Shown here: positions 56,599 through 64,000 of the stretch, piece after piece
Numbering within the stretch: the first letter of the stretch is position 1
Layout of the letters: the number at the start of each line of letters is the position of its first letter
Source of the DNA: RUG11690 sp045616665
GTDB lineage: Bacteria > Bacteroidota > Bacteroidia > Bacteroidales > WCHB1-69
Reading direction: 5' to 3'
DNA: 64,000 bases
Assembly: GCA_045616665.1 (NCBI GenBank)
Contig: JAZLHE010000095.1
Coordinates: 54,542 to 118,541, forward strand
The notes under the pieces: generated by a model
Database searches by the model: none
Seen by the model: the letters and a program-made list of their open reading frames with translations, nothing else
What the model was told of the DNA's origin: nothing
Position numbers and translations under genes: made by a program

Positions 56599-57144
56599 AT
56601 GTTTTCCCATTGTGCGGCCACACCATTCGGAATGGAACCACAGAATAACGTGCTTTCCGGAATCCGTCTGGAAATTACCGAATACATAGAGCACGAAATC
56701 CTGCCACGCTACGATCATTTCGATGATGCTCACAAGGTGGAGCATCCAAGGGCTGTCATTGCCGACAGCATCCAGCTGGCAAAAAGTTGTGGCGTGAACA
56801 TTGAAATGGCATACGTCATTGCTGCATATCACGATACCGGTATGGTTGACGGCAGGGAAACGCACCATCTGGCATCAGGTCGAATCATAATGGATGACCA
56901 GAATCTTCGGAAATGGTTTACGGAAGAACAGATTCTTACGATGAAGGAGGCGGTCGAGGATCATCTAAGATTTTTTACGCATATAAAGAAAAAATATGCC
57001 CGTGGTGGATATATGCACCTGTGGATTCAAAACTCTGCAAAGTCAAGGCTTCTCGATGAATTGCAGGAGCTTATAGATGACGAAGTCCAGTTGAGGCAGA
57101 CCTTTGACAGACTGTGGAATGAAATACAAGATTCGGAGAAATAA
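56599..57144 (+). CDS. HD-domain protein, internally deleted
   Basis: The 181-residue protein shows an HD phosphohydrolase start (KVEHPRAVIADSIQLAKSCG and MAYVIAAYHDTGMVDGRETH). After VEDHLRFFTHIKKKYARGGY it passes directly to the family's C-terminal part (MHLWIQNSAKSRLLDELQEL). From memory of the family, about 45-50 residues that would include a further Asp of the metal site (an AEADRDI-like stretch) are missing. The protein may be inactive. An ATG at 56632 is an alternative start. It directly follows hsdR (1-bp gap), so it may be co-expressed with the island. Confidence 0.75.
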   Translation: MFSHCAATPFGMEPQNNVLSGIRLEITEYIEHEILPRYDHFDDAHKVEHPRAVIADSIQLAKSCGVNIEMAYVIAAYHDTGMVDGRETHHLASGRIIMDDQNLRKWFTEEQILTMKEAVEDHLRFFTHIKKKYARGGYMHLWIQNSAKSRLLDELQELIDDEVQLRQTFDRLWNEIQDSEK

Positions 57145-57156
57145 AAAAAAAATCAC

Positions 57157-57164
57157 TATTTTTG
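57157..57164 (+). promoter_or_regulatory. -7 promoter box of the EFR1 gene
   Basis: TATTTTTG lies 17 bp before the ATG at 57182. Confidence 0.55.
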
Positions 57165-57181
57165 CGAGAAAATTATAAAAG

Positions 57182-57940
57182 ATGATATTCTATTTTTCTG
57201 CCACGGGAAACAGCCTTTATACGGCACAGCGATTAGCTGCCGCCACAGGCGAAAAGCTATGTTCCATCGCTGCTTGTATGCAGTCGGGACAATTGGATTT
57301 TACCATTTCGAAAGACGAAATGCTGGGTTTTGTGCATCCCACGTTTTTCTACGGATTGCCGAAAATCGTGCTGGAATTTATTCGCAAAGCGACGTTTCAT
57401 CTCAGTGAGCAAACCTACGTGTTCCACGTCTTGACGATGGGAGGGAGCAGCGGCGGTGCCGGCGATATGTTCCGTCGGGAAATGTCAGCCAAGGGCATCC
57501 AAACAAATGCCTCGTTTGCCGTGGTGCTGCCCGACACGTGGACGCCGATGTTCGACTTGAGCAATACGGCAAAGAATTTGAAAGTCGTGGAAGCGGCCGA
57601 ACCCGTCATCGATGACATCATCGCAAAAATCACCACCCGTAGCAATGGCGATTTTGACCGGCGCAAGGGTTTTTGGCGTATTTTCTCCAAAGCCACCTAT
57701 GCCGCCTATCAAAAGCAGAAAACATCCAAGTTTTCCGTGTCCGATGCCTGTGTGGGTTGCGGGAAATGTGCGCAACAATGTCCTGACCGGGCTATTGAAC
57801 TGCAAAATGGCAAACCCGTTTGGATTCATCCGCATTGCAATTTCTGCCTCGGCTGCCTTCACCAATGCCCGGCCTTTGCCATCCAATTCGGTAACAATAC
57901 GCAGAAACACGGTCAGTGGTCGCATCCGAAATGCAAATAG
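57182..57940 (+). CDS. EFR1-family flavodoxin-ferredoxin protein
   Basis: The 252-residue protein starts with a flavodoxin-like domain (MIFYFSATGNSLYTAQRLAA, then HPTFFYGLPK and VLTMGGSSGGAG). It ends in two 4Fe-4S clusters (CVGCGKCAQQCP and CNFCLGCLHQCP). EFR1-type proteins are small electron carriers of anaerobes. The donor and acceptor cannot be inferred from the neighbours. It lies just outside the R-M island, with its own promoter box, and is followed by about 290 bp without a gene. Confidence 0.9.
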   Translation: MIFYFSATGNSLYTAQRLAAATGEKLCSIAACMQSGQLDFTISKDEMLGFVHPTFFYGLPKIVLEFIRKATFHLSEQTYVFHVLTMGGSSGGAGDMFRREMSAKGIQTNASFAVVLPDTWTPMFDLSNTAKNLKVVEAAEPVIDDIIAKITTRSNGDFDRRKGFWRIFSKATYAAYQKQKTSKFSVSDACVGCGKCAQQCPDRAIELQNGKPVWIHPHCNFCLGCLHQCPAFAIQFGNNTQKHGQWSHPKCK

Positions 57941-58228
57941 GGTGTAGGGCTTAGAATTGCTTTCAAGATACTTGCAGGTAATAAAAATCGCGCTTTTTTA
58001 TTCAATAATGGTCGCTTATAGATGAAATTTTTCACCATCTTGCACCGTCATCTGTGTAAATCTGAAAATTCAAAATAGTTTATAATTACTGTAATCTATT
58101 GATTCATAGCTTGTTTTGCAATTCTAAACAGGCGTAAAAAAAATATGGTCAACCTGCCCAAGACAGCAAATATAATCGTATCTTTGTTACAATAAAATTA
58201 TAGTACATTAGAATAATTGTTTTTGCTG
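57941..58228. other. Intergenic region before the SpoIIE phosphatase gene
   Basis: I see no coding frame or RNA in these 288 bp. The only recognisable element is the -7 box TATCTTTG at 58179-58186, 42 bp before the ATG at 58229. A weaker TGTTTTTG lies right before the ATG. Confidence 0.55.
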
Positions 58229-60022
58229 ATGAATATCAAACAGACTTTAAAGAAATTTTCCTTCCTGAAAGCATATTTGAGTATGACCGTGCTCGTCATC
58301 TTAATTGGCGGCATTGTCTTTACGGCGGGTTTCGGCATCTGTCTTTATATGGCACGAACGCAAATCACGAAATTGACAGACAAAGGGGTAATGCGCGATA
58401 TGGATGTCATCCACAGCTATGTTGACGGCCAGTTGCAATGTGTGGAAGAAATCGCCTATTCTCTGATGTGGGCCGATAATCGTGATTACGCCGTCTGCTC
58501 CTTAACCGACGCGGATACGGAAGACGGAATGTTCGTCTTTCTTGAGAATGTTTTGAATATCCACCCCAATCTTTGCGGAATCGCTATCGGACTGGAACCG
58601 GAGTATGCCCAAAACTTGCAGGGCGAATATGGTTTTGCCGTGTACGTAACCAATGTGTCCGGTCGTAATGAACGCTTACGCTTGGGCGAAATCAACGATT
58701 ATCGACATAAGGAATGGTATGCGAAGGCCTTCGCCTTGGATGCGCCTTATTGGAGCCTGCCTTTCCGCGAAAGCAATATGGGACACGTGGTGACTTGCTT
58801 CAGTCTGCCTTTGCACGACCGGCAAGGTCATAAAGTAGGTGTCCTGGCTATCGATATCAATACGGAAGCTTTCCGCCAGAAATGCAATGAAATTATGCCT
58901 TTCGCCAATGCGGAAGTGACTTTGGTGGATCGTGAATTCCGATACATCAGCCATCCGGATACGGCTTTGCTGCTGTGCAATGTGACGGATTATAACGCCA
59001 ATCAATGGAATGTGACGAACAAAAAGACGATGACGTCTGAAGGAAAAGGTCGCGTTGATGTCGGAAAAGGCAGGGGAAAAGCATTCTTCTATTTCGACAC
59101 AATCGATCGCACGGGTTGGATTATCGGTATCCAATGTCCTAAAACAGAAGTCTATAGCATCGTCAACGCGATGCGGAGAAACACCACTTTGATTGCCATT
59201 ATCAGTGTGGTGGTGATGATTTTCAGTTTTGTCTATCTTTTCCGCCGTCTGCAAAAAGTGTCCAATTTCAAGGCCACCATTGATAAGGAACTGAAGATCG
59301 CTTCCGACATCCAGATGAGTATGACACCGAAAGATCTTTCATCTGCTTCCGATAGTGACAATATGAATGTTTATGGTTTGCTTCATCCGGCACGTGACGT
59401 CGGCGGCGACCTGTACGACTATTTCTTGAAAAACAATTGCCTGTATTTTTGCATCGGCGATGTTTCCGGCAAGGGAATCCCGGCTTCGCTGTTTATGTCG
59501 GCCACCCATTACCTTTTCCGTAGTATGGCCGAAAGTTTTGACGATGTGGCTTATTCTGTCGCCGCTATGAACCGAAGTTTAAGTGTTAATAATGAAAGAC
59601 TGATGTTCGTCACGTTCTTTTTCGGCAGATTGAATTTGCTGACAGGGAAATTGGATTATTGCAACGCCGGCCACAATGCGCCAATTTTGATTTCAAAAAA
59701 CAATGAAAATAAAGCCCGGTTTATCAATGCCGATGCCGGAATCGCCTTGGGCGTTTGGGAAGAGTTCAATTTTTCGTCACAATCGCTGCAAATGCAAGAC
59801 GGAGATTCGCTCTTGCTTTATACCGATGGCGTTACCGAGGCAATGAATGTCAAAAACGAGGAATTGGGTAATGATGAAACCTTGGCTTGCGTGGCCCAAC
59901 ATACCGGCGAAACACCGTCGTCTATTGTCAATGCCCTGCTTGAACGTATTCACAAACATACCGTCAACGCGGTTCAAAGTGATGATATCACGATGCTTTG
60001 CATTCGTTATGATAAAAAATAA
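58229..60022 (+). CDS. Membrane-bound SpoIIE-type protein phosphatase with extracytoplasmic sensor
   Basis: The 597-residue protein has an N-terminal membrane segment (YLSMTVLVILIGGIVFTAGF), then a dCache-like periplasmic domain of about 280 residues. A second membrane segment (TTLIAIISVVVMIFSFVYLF) follows, and finally a PP2C/SpoIIE phosphatase domain with PARDVGGDLYDYFLKNNCLY, FCIGDVSGKGIPASLFMSAT and LLLYTDGVTEAMN (metal-binding Asp residues). It should report an external signal by dephosphorylating a cytoplasmic partner, usually an anti-sigma antagonist; no such partner is adjacent. The ATG at 58229 follows a promoter box at 58179. Confidence 0.92.
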   Translation: MNIKQTLKKFSFLKAYLSMTVLVILIGGIVFTAGFGICLYMARTQITKLTDKGVMRDMDVIHSYVDGQLQCVEEIAYSLMWADNRDYAVCSLTDADTEDGMFVFLENVLNIHPNLCGIAIGLEPEYAQNLQGEYGFAVYVTNVSGRNERLRLGEINDYRHKEWYAKAFALDAPYWSLPFRESNMGHVVTCFSLPLHDRQGHKVGVLAIDINTEAFRQKCNEIMPFANAEVTLVDREFRYISHPDTALLLCNVTDYNANQWNVTNKKTMTSEGKGRVDVGKGRGKAFFYFDTIDRTGWIIGIQCPKTEVYSIVNAMRRNTTLIAIISVVVMIFSFVYLFRRLQKVSNFKATIDKELKIASDIQMSMTPKDLSSASDSDNMNVYGLLHPARDVGGDLYDYFLKNNCLYFCIGDVSGKGIPASLFMSATHYLFRSMAESFDDVAYSVAAMNRSLSVNNERLMFVTFFFGRLNLLTGKLDYCNAGHNAPILISKNNENKARFINADAGIALGVWEEFNFSSQSLQMQDGDSLLLYTDGVTEAMNVKNEELGNDETLACVAQHTGETPSSIVNALLERIHKHTVNAVQSDDITMLCIRYDKK

Positions 60023-60117
60023 TGCTGAAAAGTGGATTTTGATTTCAGTATGAGTTTAATTCAATAAACTTGAATTTTTATATAAGATGTTGTATATCAG
60101 AATGATAATTGATAATA

Positions 60118-62367
60118 ATGAAAGATAATATTGTCGTAGTACGGGCTTCTGAAAACAACTTGAAAGAGGTTTCCCTGGAAATTCCGAAAGGAAAAATCAC
60201 TGTCTTTACCGGCGTTTCCGGTTCTGGAAAATCCTCGCTGTGCTTAGATACCATTGCGGCCGAAAGTCGCCGGGAGCTGAATGAAACTTTTCCTACGTTT
60301 ATCCAGCAATATCTCCCCAAATATGGTCGTCCAAAGGTGGAACATATTGAAAATATGCCTGTAACCATTGTCATCGACCAGAAAAAGCCGGCGGCCAACA
60401 ATCGTTCTACGGTGGGAACCTACACCGACATATACGCTTTGTTGCGTTTACTGTTTTCGAGGGTGGGAGAGCCGTTCGTGGGCTATTCCGACACGTTTTC
60501 GTTCAATCATCCGAGTGGAAGCTGCCCCCGTTGCGACGGCCTGGGCGAGGTGACAGAGTTGGATATTCACAAGCTGGTGGATTTCGACAAATGCCTCAAC
60601 GACGAGGATGTGATTCATTTTCCGACATTTACGACCGGCGCCTGGCGCTGGAAACGCTACGCCTACAGCGGTCTCTTCGACCTGGATAAAAAGATTAAGG
60701 ATTATAACGAAGAAGAATTGAAGCTTTTTCTGCATTCTCCTCAAATCAGACTGAAAAATCCGCCTTCAAACTGGCCTAAATCCGCTAAATTCGAAGGACT
60801 TTTCCCCAGAATGTACCGCAGTATCATCACCACGAAAGAGGGAAAACGACAGCAGAAGGTGCTGGACCGGATGGTCTCCACTTTCACCTGCCCCGATTGC
60901 CAAGGCACACGGGTGAACGAGCGGGTGCGCAGTTGCCGCATCAATGGCAAAAATATCGCCCAGGTGGTCGATATGACGATTTCGGAGGCGGTGGAGTTTA
61001 TCACATCCATCGAAAATCCATTGGCAGTGGATTTAAAACGCGAACTGGTTAAGCGTTTGCAGGCCTTGAACGATATCGGTCTGGGCTATCTTTCGCTCAG
61101 TCGTGGCACCGGAACATTGTCGGGCGGCGAAGCACAGCGCATCAAAATCGCAAAATACATCAACTCGGCCTTGACGGATATGGCCTACGTGCTGGATGAA
61201 CCCAGCGTAGGACTGCATCCGCAGGATATCTCACGACTGAAAGATTCCTTGAAACATCTTCGCGATCACGGCAATACCGTGCTGATTGTGGAACATCACC
61301 GCGAAATTATTGCGATGGCCGACCATATTGTCGATATGGGTCCATTGGCCGGCAGTCACGGCGGACAGATTATGTTTGAAGGTTCTTATGCGGATTTGCT
61401 TCAATCCGACACGATAACCGGCAAAATGTTGCGTTTTCGTTCCGATTTTAAGGAAAATGTGCGCAAACCCACGGGATGGTTTCCTATACAAAATGCCCAG
61501 TTGCACAATCTTAAAAATCTGTCGTTGAACATTCCACAAGGCGTCTTGACCGTTATTGCCGGTGTGGCCGGCTCTGGAAAAAGTTCACTGATGGAGTTTT
61601 TCCAGCGTCATTTCGACCGTGAAACCATTTTTATCGGCCAGAAAAACATCGGCATCAACCTGCGTTCTACGCCGGCTACCTATTTGAATATCTCCGACAC
61701 CATTCGCAAACTTTTTGCCGATGCCAACAAAGTGAGTCCGCAGTTGTTCTCTTTCAATTCCAAAGGGGCGTGTCCGGCCTGTGGCGGCAAAGGCGTTATC
61801 GTTTCCGATATGGCTTTTATGGAATCTATCGAAACCGTTTGCGAGTTGTGTCACGGCACCCGCTATGCTCAGGAAATCCTTCAGTATCAATACAAAGGAA
61901 AAAACATTGCCGAAGTAATGGACTTTTCAGTGGAGGAAGCCATCGATTTCTTCGAAGACCAGCCGTTTCAGGTCCAATTGCAGGCCTTGGCAAAAGTGTG
62001 GCTGGGCTACCTCCACCTCAATCAGACAATGACGACTTTGAGTGGGGGAGAACTGCAACGCGTAAAATTGGCCGACCAGCTGCACCGCAAGGGCGAAATC
62101 TTCATCATTGACGAACCGACGGACGGACTGCATTTGGACGATGTACAAAAATTGCTGAAGCTGTTTAACGAACTGACCGATGCCGGCAATACGCTCATTC
62201 TCATCGAGCACAGTCTGGATGTGATGAAACAGGCCGACTATATCATTGAATTAGGTCCCGGCGGCGGCGAAAACGGCGGTCACCTGCTGTTTGCGGGAAC
62301 ACCGCAAGAAATCCTGTCGTCAGAAAAATCAGTGACCAAACCTTATTTGTGCTCAACATCAATTTAA
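60118..62367 (+). CDS. UvrA-like ABC ATPase lacking part of the UvrB-binding region
   Basis: The 749-residue protein is a UvrA paralogue, shorter than full UvrA (about 940 residues). Both ATPase halves are present: FTGVSGSGKSSLCLDT and VAGSGKSSL (Walker A), LSGGEAQRIKIA and LSGGELQRVKLA (signature), and LDEPSVGLHPQD and IDEPTDGLHLDD (Walker B). Zinc modules are visible as CPRCDGLG, CPDCQGT, CPACGGKG and CELCHGT. Shortened UvrA proteins occur as class II UvrA or as drug-resistance factors such as DrrC. Which applies here is open; no uvrB or antibiotic genes are near. Confidence 0.88.
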   Translation: MKDNIVVVRASENNLKEVSLEIPKGKITVFTGVSGSGKSSLCLDTIAAESRRELNETFPTFIQQYLPKYGRPKVEHIENMPVTIVIDQKKPAANNRSTVGTYTDIYALLRLLFSRVGEPFVGYSDTFSFNHPSGSCPRCDGLGEVTELDIHKLVDFDKCLNDEDVIHFPTFTTGAWRWKRYAYSGLFDLDKKIKDYNEEELKLFLHSPQIRLKNPPSNWPKSAKFEGLFPRMYRSIITTKEGKRQQKVLDRMVSTFTCPDCQGTRVNERVRSCRINGKNIAQVVDMTISEAVEFITSIENPLAVDLKRELVKRLQALNDIGLGYLSLSRGTGTLSGGEAQRIKIAKYINSALTDMAYVLDEPSVGLHPQDISRLKDSLKHLRDHGNTVLIVEHHREIIAMADHIVDMGPLAGSHGGQIMFEGSYADLLQSDTITGKMLRFRSDFKENVRKPTGWFPIQNAQLHNLKNLSLNIPQGVLTVIAGVAGSGKSSLMEFFQRHFDRETIFIGQKNIGINLRSTPATYLNISDTIRKLFADANKVSPQLFSFNSKGACPACGGKGVIVSDMAFMESIETVCELCHGTRYAQEILQYQYKGKNIAEVMDFSVEEAIDFFEDQPFQVQLQALAKVWLGYLHLNQTMTTLSGGELQRVKLADQLHRKGEIFIIDEPTDGLHLDDVQKLLKLFNELTDAGNTLILIEHSLDVMKQADYIIELGPGGGENGGHLLFAGTPQEILSSEKSVTKPYLCSTSI

Positions 62368-62405
62368 TATTTTAGAATAATCACTATTGATAAATATACG
62401 GGAAT

Positions 62406-63776
62406 ATGACTCATTCTGAAACCATTTGCTCTATTTCAACCCCTCACGGACTGGGTGCTATCGCCATCATCAGAATGTCGGGACCCCAGTCATTTGAAAT
62501 CGCACAACGCTTGTTCCGATTCAATTTTACCGACTTAAAGCACAACTTCAACAAATATACAGAATTATTTGAAAATGACAAACTTATAGACCAGGTTGTT
62601 GTTTCAAAAAGTGTTGCCCCACATTCTTATACGGGAGAAGATATTGTGGAAATAGATTGCCACGGTTCAGTCTTCATTCAGCAAAAAATCCTGTCGTTGT
62701 TAATTGAAAACGGCTGCCGTCTGGCCAAGCCCGGCGAATACACGATGCGTGCCTTTATGAATGGGAAAATGGATTTGCCCCAGGCCGAGGCCGTCGGCGA
62801 TTTGATTGATTCGCAATCAGAAATGGCTCATCAGTTGGCGGTTAAGCAACTGAAAGGAAATTTTTCCAACAAAATCAAGGAACTTCGTTCGCAGTTTGTC
62901 GAATTTGCCTCTTTGCTCGAATTGGAACTCGATTTCAGCGAGGAAGACGTACAATTTGCCAATCGGGAGCGACTTTCGGCGTTGCTGGCGGACTTGAAAG
63001 CCGAAGTCAACCGGCTGATTGCCTCTTTCAAGACGGGCAATGCCTTGAAAAAGGGCATTCCAGTCGCCATTATCGGCAAACCCAATGTGGGAAAGTCCAC
63101 GCTGTTGAACGCCTTGCTGGATGACGAGCGCGCCATCGTGTCAAATATTCCCGGAACGACCCGCGATACGATAGAAGACGTAATGCTTATTGAGGGGGTC
63201 ACATTCCGTTTCATTGACACGGCGGGCATCCGTTCGTCGCAAGACCAGATTGAAAATTTCGGTATCGAACGCACATTCAAAGCCGTTGAAAAGGCCGACA
63301 TTGTCCTTTATATGATTGATGCCTCCACTTCGTTGGAAGAAGTGAAGGAGGAAATCCGCTTTTTGAAATCGGAAGTGGATATGTCTGACAAAAAGCTGGT
63401 ATTGATTGCCAACAAAATCGATAATCTGTCGGCCATACCGGCATATTTTTCCGACAATGACGAATGGAAAACGCTGTGTATTTCTGCCAAGCAACGACTC
63501 CATATCGATGACATTTCCCGATTGCTGCTCGATTTCGTCCAGCATCAGCAGTTGACGGACAACACCATCCTGACCAATCTTCGCCATTTTGATATCTTCC
63601 TGAAAATCAGAGAGTCTATTGAAAACATAGAAAGAGGATTCGCCGAGGGCATTCCCACGGATTTGGTGGCTATTGACGTTCGCGAAGCATTAAATGACCT
63701 TGGGATGATAACCGGAGAAATTGCCACTGACGAAATTCTCAATATGGTCTTTGGCAAGTTCTGCATCGGGAAGTAG
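62406..63776 (+). CDS. mnmE: tRNA modification GTPase MnmE
   Basis: MnmE, with MnmG, installs the 5-carboxymethylaminomethyl group on wobble U34 of several tRNAs. The 456-residue protein shows an N-terminal folate-binding domain (TICSISTPHGLGAIAIIRMS), then a central helical region. The G domain has GKPNVGKSTLLNALL, IPGTTRDTIED, DTAGIR and NKID, and the C-terminal end FGKFCIGK holds the conserved Cys. Length is standard. It has no obvious promoter box and follows the UvrA-like gene by 38 bp, so they may be co-transcribed. Confidence 0.97.
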   Translation: MTHSETICSISTPHGLGAIAIIRMSGPQSFEIAQRLFRFNFTDLKHNFNKYTELFENDKLIDQVVVSKSVAPHSYTGEDIVEIDCHGSVFIQQKILSLLIENGCRLAKPGEYTMRAFMNGKMDLPQAEAVGDLIDSQSEMAHQLAVKQLKGNFSNKIKELRSQFVEFASLLELELDFSEEDVQFANRERLSALLADLKAEVNRLIASFKTGNALKKGIPVAIIGKPNVGKSTLLNALLDDERAIVSNIPGTTRDTIEDVMLIEGVTFRFIDTAGIRSSQDQIENFGIERTFKAVEKADIVLYMIDASTSLEEVKEEIRFLKSEVDMSDKKLVLIANKIDNLSAIPAYFSDNDEWKTLCISAKQRLHIDDISRLLLDFVQHQQLTDNTILTNLRHFDIFLKIRESIENIERGFAEGIPTDLVAIDVREALNDLGMITGEIATDEILNMVFGKFCIGK

Positions 63777-63899
63777 CTGCTTGCGCCTGTGCGGGGTGCC
63801 GCCATTTCCCGACGCGAAGCAAAGGACGGAATCTCTTTTCGATTGTGACGCCCTTCTATATTAACGTGAGTTCGATATAAGATAATTATCTAAAAATGA

Positions 63900-63962
63900 A
63901 TAACATAACGATATTTTTTGTATATTTGTAGTGTCAAATCAAAATACAAATCGTTATGTTAT
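63900..63962. repeat. 13-bp inverted repeat spanning a transposase start
   Basis: ATAACATAACGAT (63900-63912) is reverse-complementary to 63950-63962, which contains the ATG at 63956. The promoter box TATATTTG (63921-63928) lies between the arms, so only transcripts entering from outside would contain both arms. Confidence 0.8.
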
Positions 63963-64000
63963 CCGACGGCAAAATTACAGAAATTTTTTGTATGGCAGAC
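63956..64000 (+). CDS. Insertion-sequence transposase, start only (cut by window end)
   Basis: The visible frame reads MLSDGKITEIFCMAD, which resembles the first residues of Bacteroidota insertion-sequence transposases of the IS982-like group (a KITEIF...DEFCK-type start). Only 15 codons are in the window, so the family is tentative. The promoter box TATATTTG (63921-63928) and the flanking inverted repeat fit the left end of an IS. The left end probably lies between 63780 and 63900, after the mnmE stop. Confidence 0.5.
   Translation, partial: MLSDGKITEIFCMAD

Overview
The window is a stretch of a Bacteroidota (most likely Bacteroidales) chromosome. The evidence is direct. Nearly every transcription unit carries the phylum-specific -7 box TAnnTTTG (for example TATTTTTG or TATCTTTG) shortly before the start. 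There are two proteins with type IX secretion / gliding-motility C-terminal domains, an S46 dipeptidyl peptidase, a DUF2851 protein and a Bacteroidota-type Panacea antitoxin. No species can be named from sequence alone.

Layout. 1-6969: housekeeping genes (membrane protein, rnhB, lipoprotein, def, yqgF), an S46 peptidase predicted to be DPP11-like, and a PlsC-like acyltransferase. 6997-11544: a 4.5-kb integrated element with a tyrosine recombinase, excisionase-like HTH protein, VRR-NUC nuclease, unknown genes and a terminase-small-subunit-like protein. It is bounded by a 23-bp direct repeat that covers the start codon of the threonine aldolase gene, and is probably a phage satellite or small integrative element. 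11526-27900: ltaE, folK, deoxynucleoside kinase, ffh, thrS, an MCE/MlaD protein, M49-like peptidase, rsmI, a rubredoxin-flavin reductase plus flavodiiron protein pair (NO/O2 detoxification), a T9SS cargo protein with an inactive M16 peptidase, and an ECF sigma / anti-sigma operon. 27900-29500: palindromic repeats, then a Panacea antitoxin with its likely toxin. 29600-43963: mpg, DUF2851, fba, an OppC-like permease, gpmA, panD, panC, EF-G, RNase R, FKBP, a macro-like protein and a DUF2461 protein. 44034-57144: a tRNA(CAT) followed by a type I restriction-modification island. 57182-63776: EFR1 ferredoxin, SpoIIE-type phosphatase, a UvrA-like ATPase and mnmE. The window ends in the start of an insertion-sequence transposase.

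The most unusual region is the type I R-M island: hsdM, two DUF1016 genes, hsdS, a four-helix-bundle gene, two DUF4143 ATPases (one broken), hsdR and an HD-domain gene. It is saturated with a family of contiguous 7-bp repeats (GAAAGTT, GAAAGAT, GAAAACG, GAGAGAT and relatives, on either strand). These fill most intergenic gaps, provide the stop codon of hsdM and the start codon of hsdS, and sit in frame inside hsdS as nine 21-bp units (seven residues each) between the two target-recognition halves. Two decapitated hsdS 5' ends lie just upstream of the intact hsdS, again joined by heptamers. Length change in these arrays could alter HsdS spacing or expression, a plausible repeat-driven specificity switch that I infer but cannot prove. 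Several genes here (one DUF1016, one ATPase, the HD protein) have internal deletions that remove catalytic cores.
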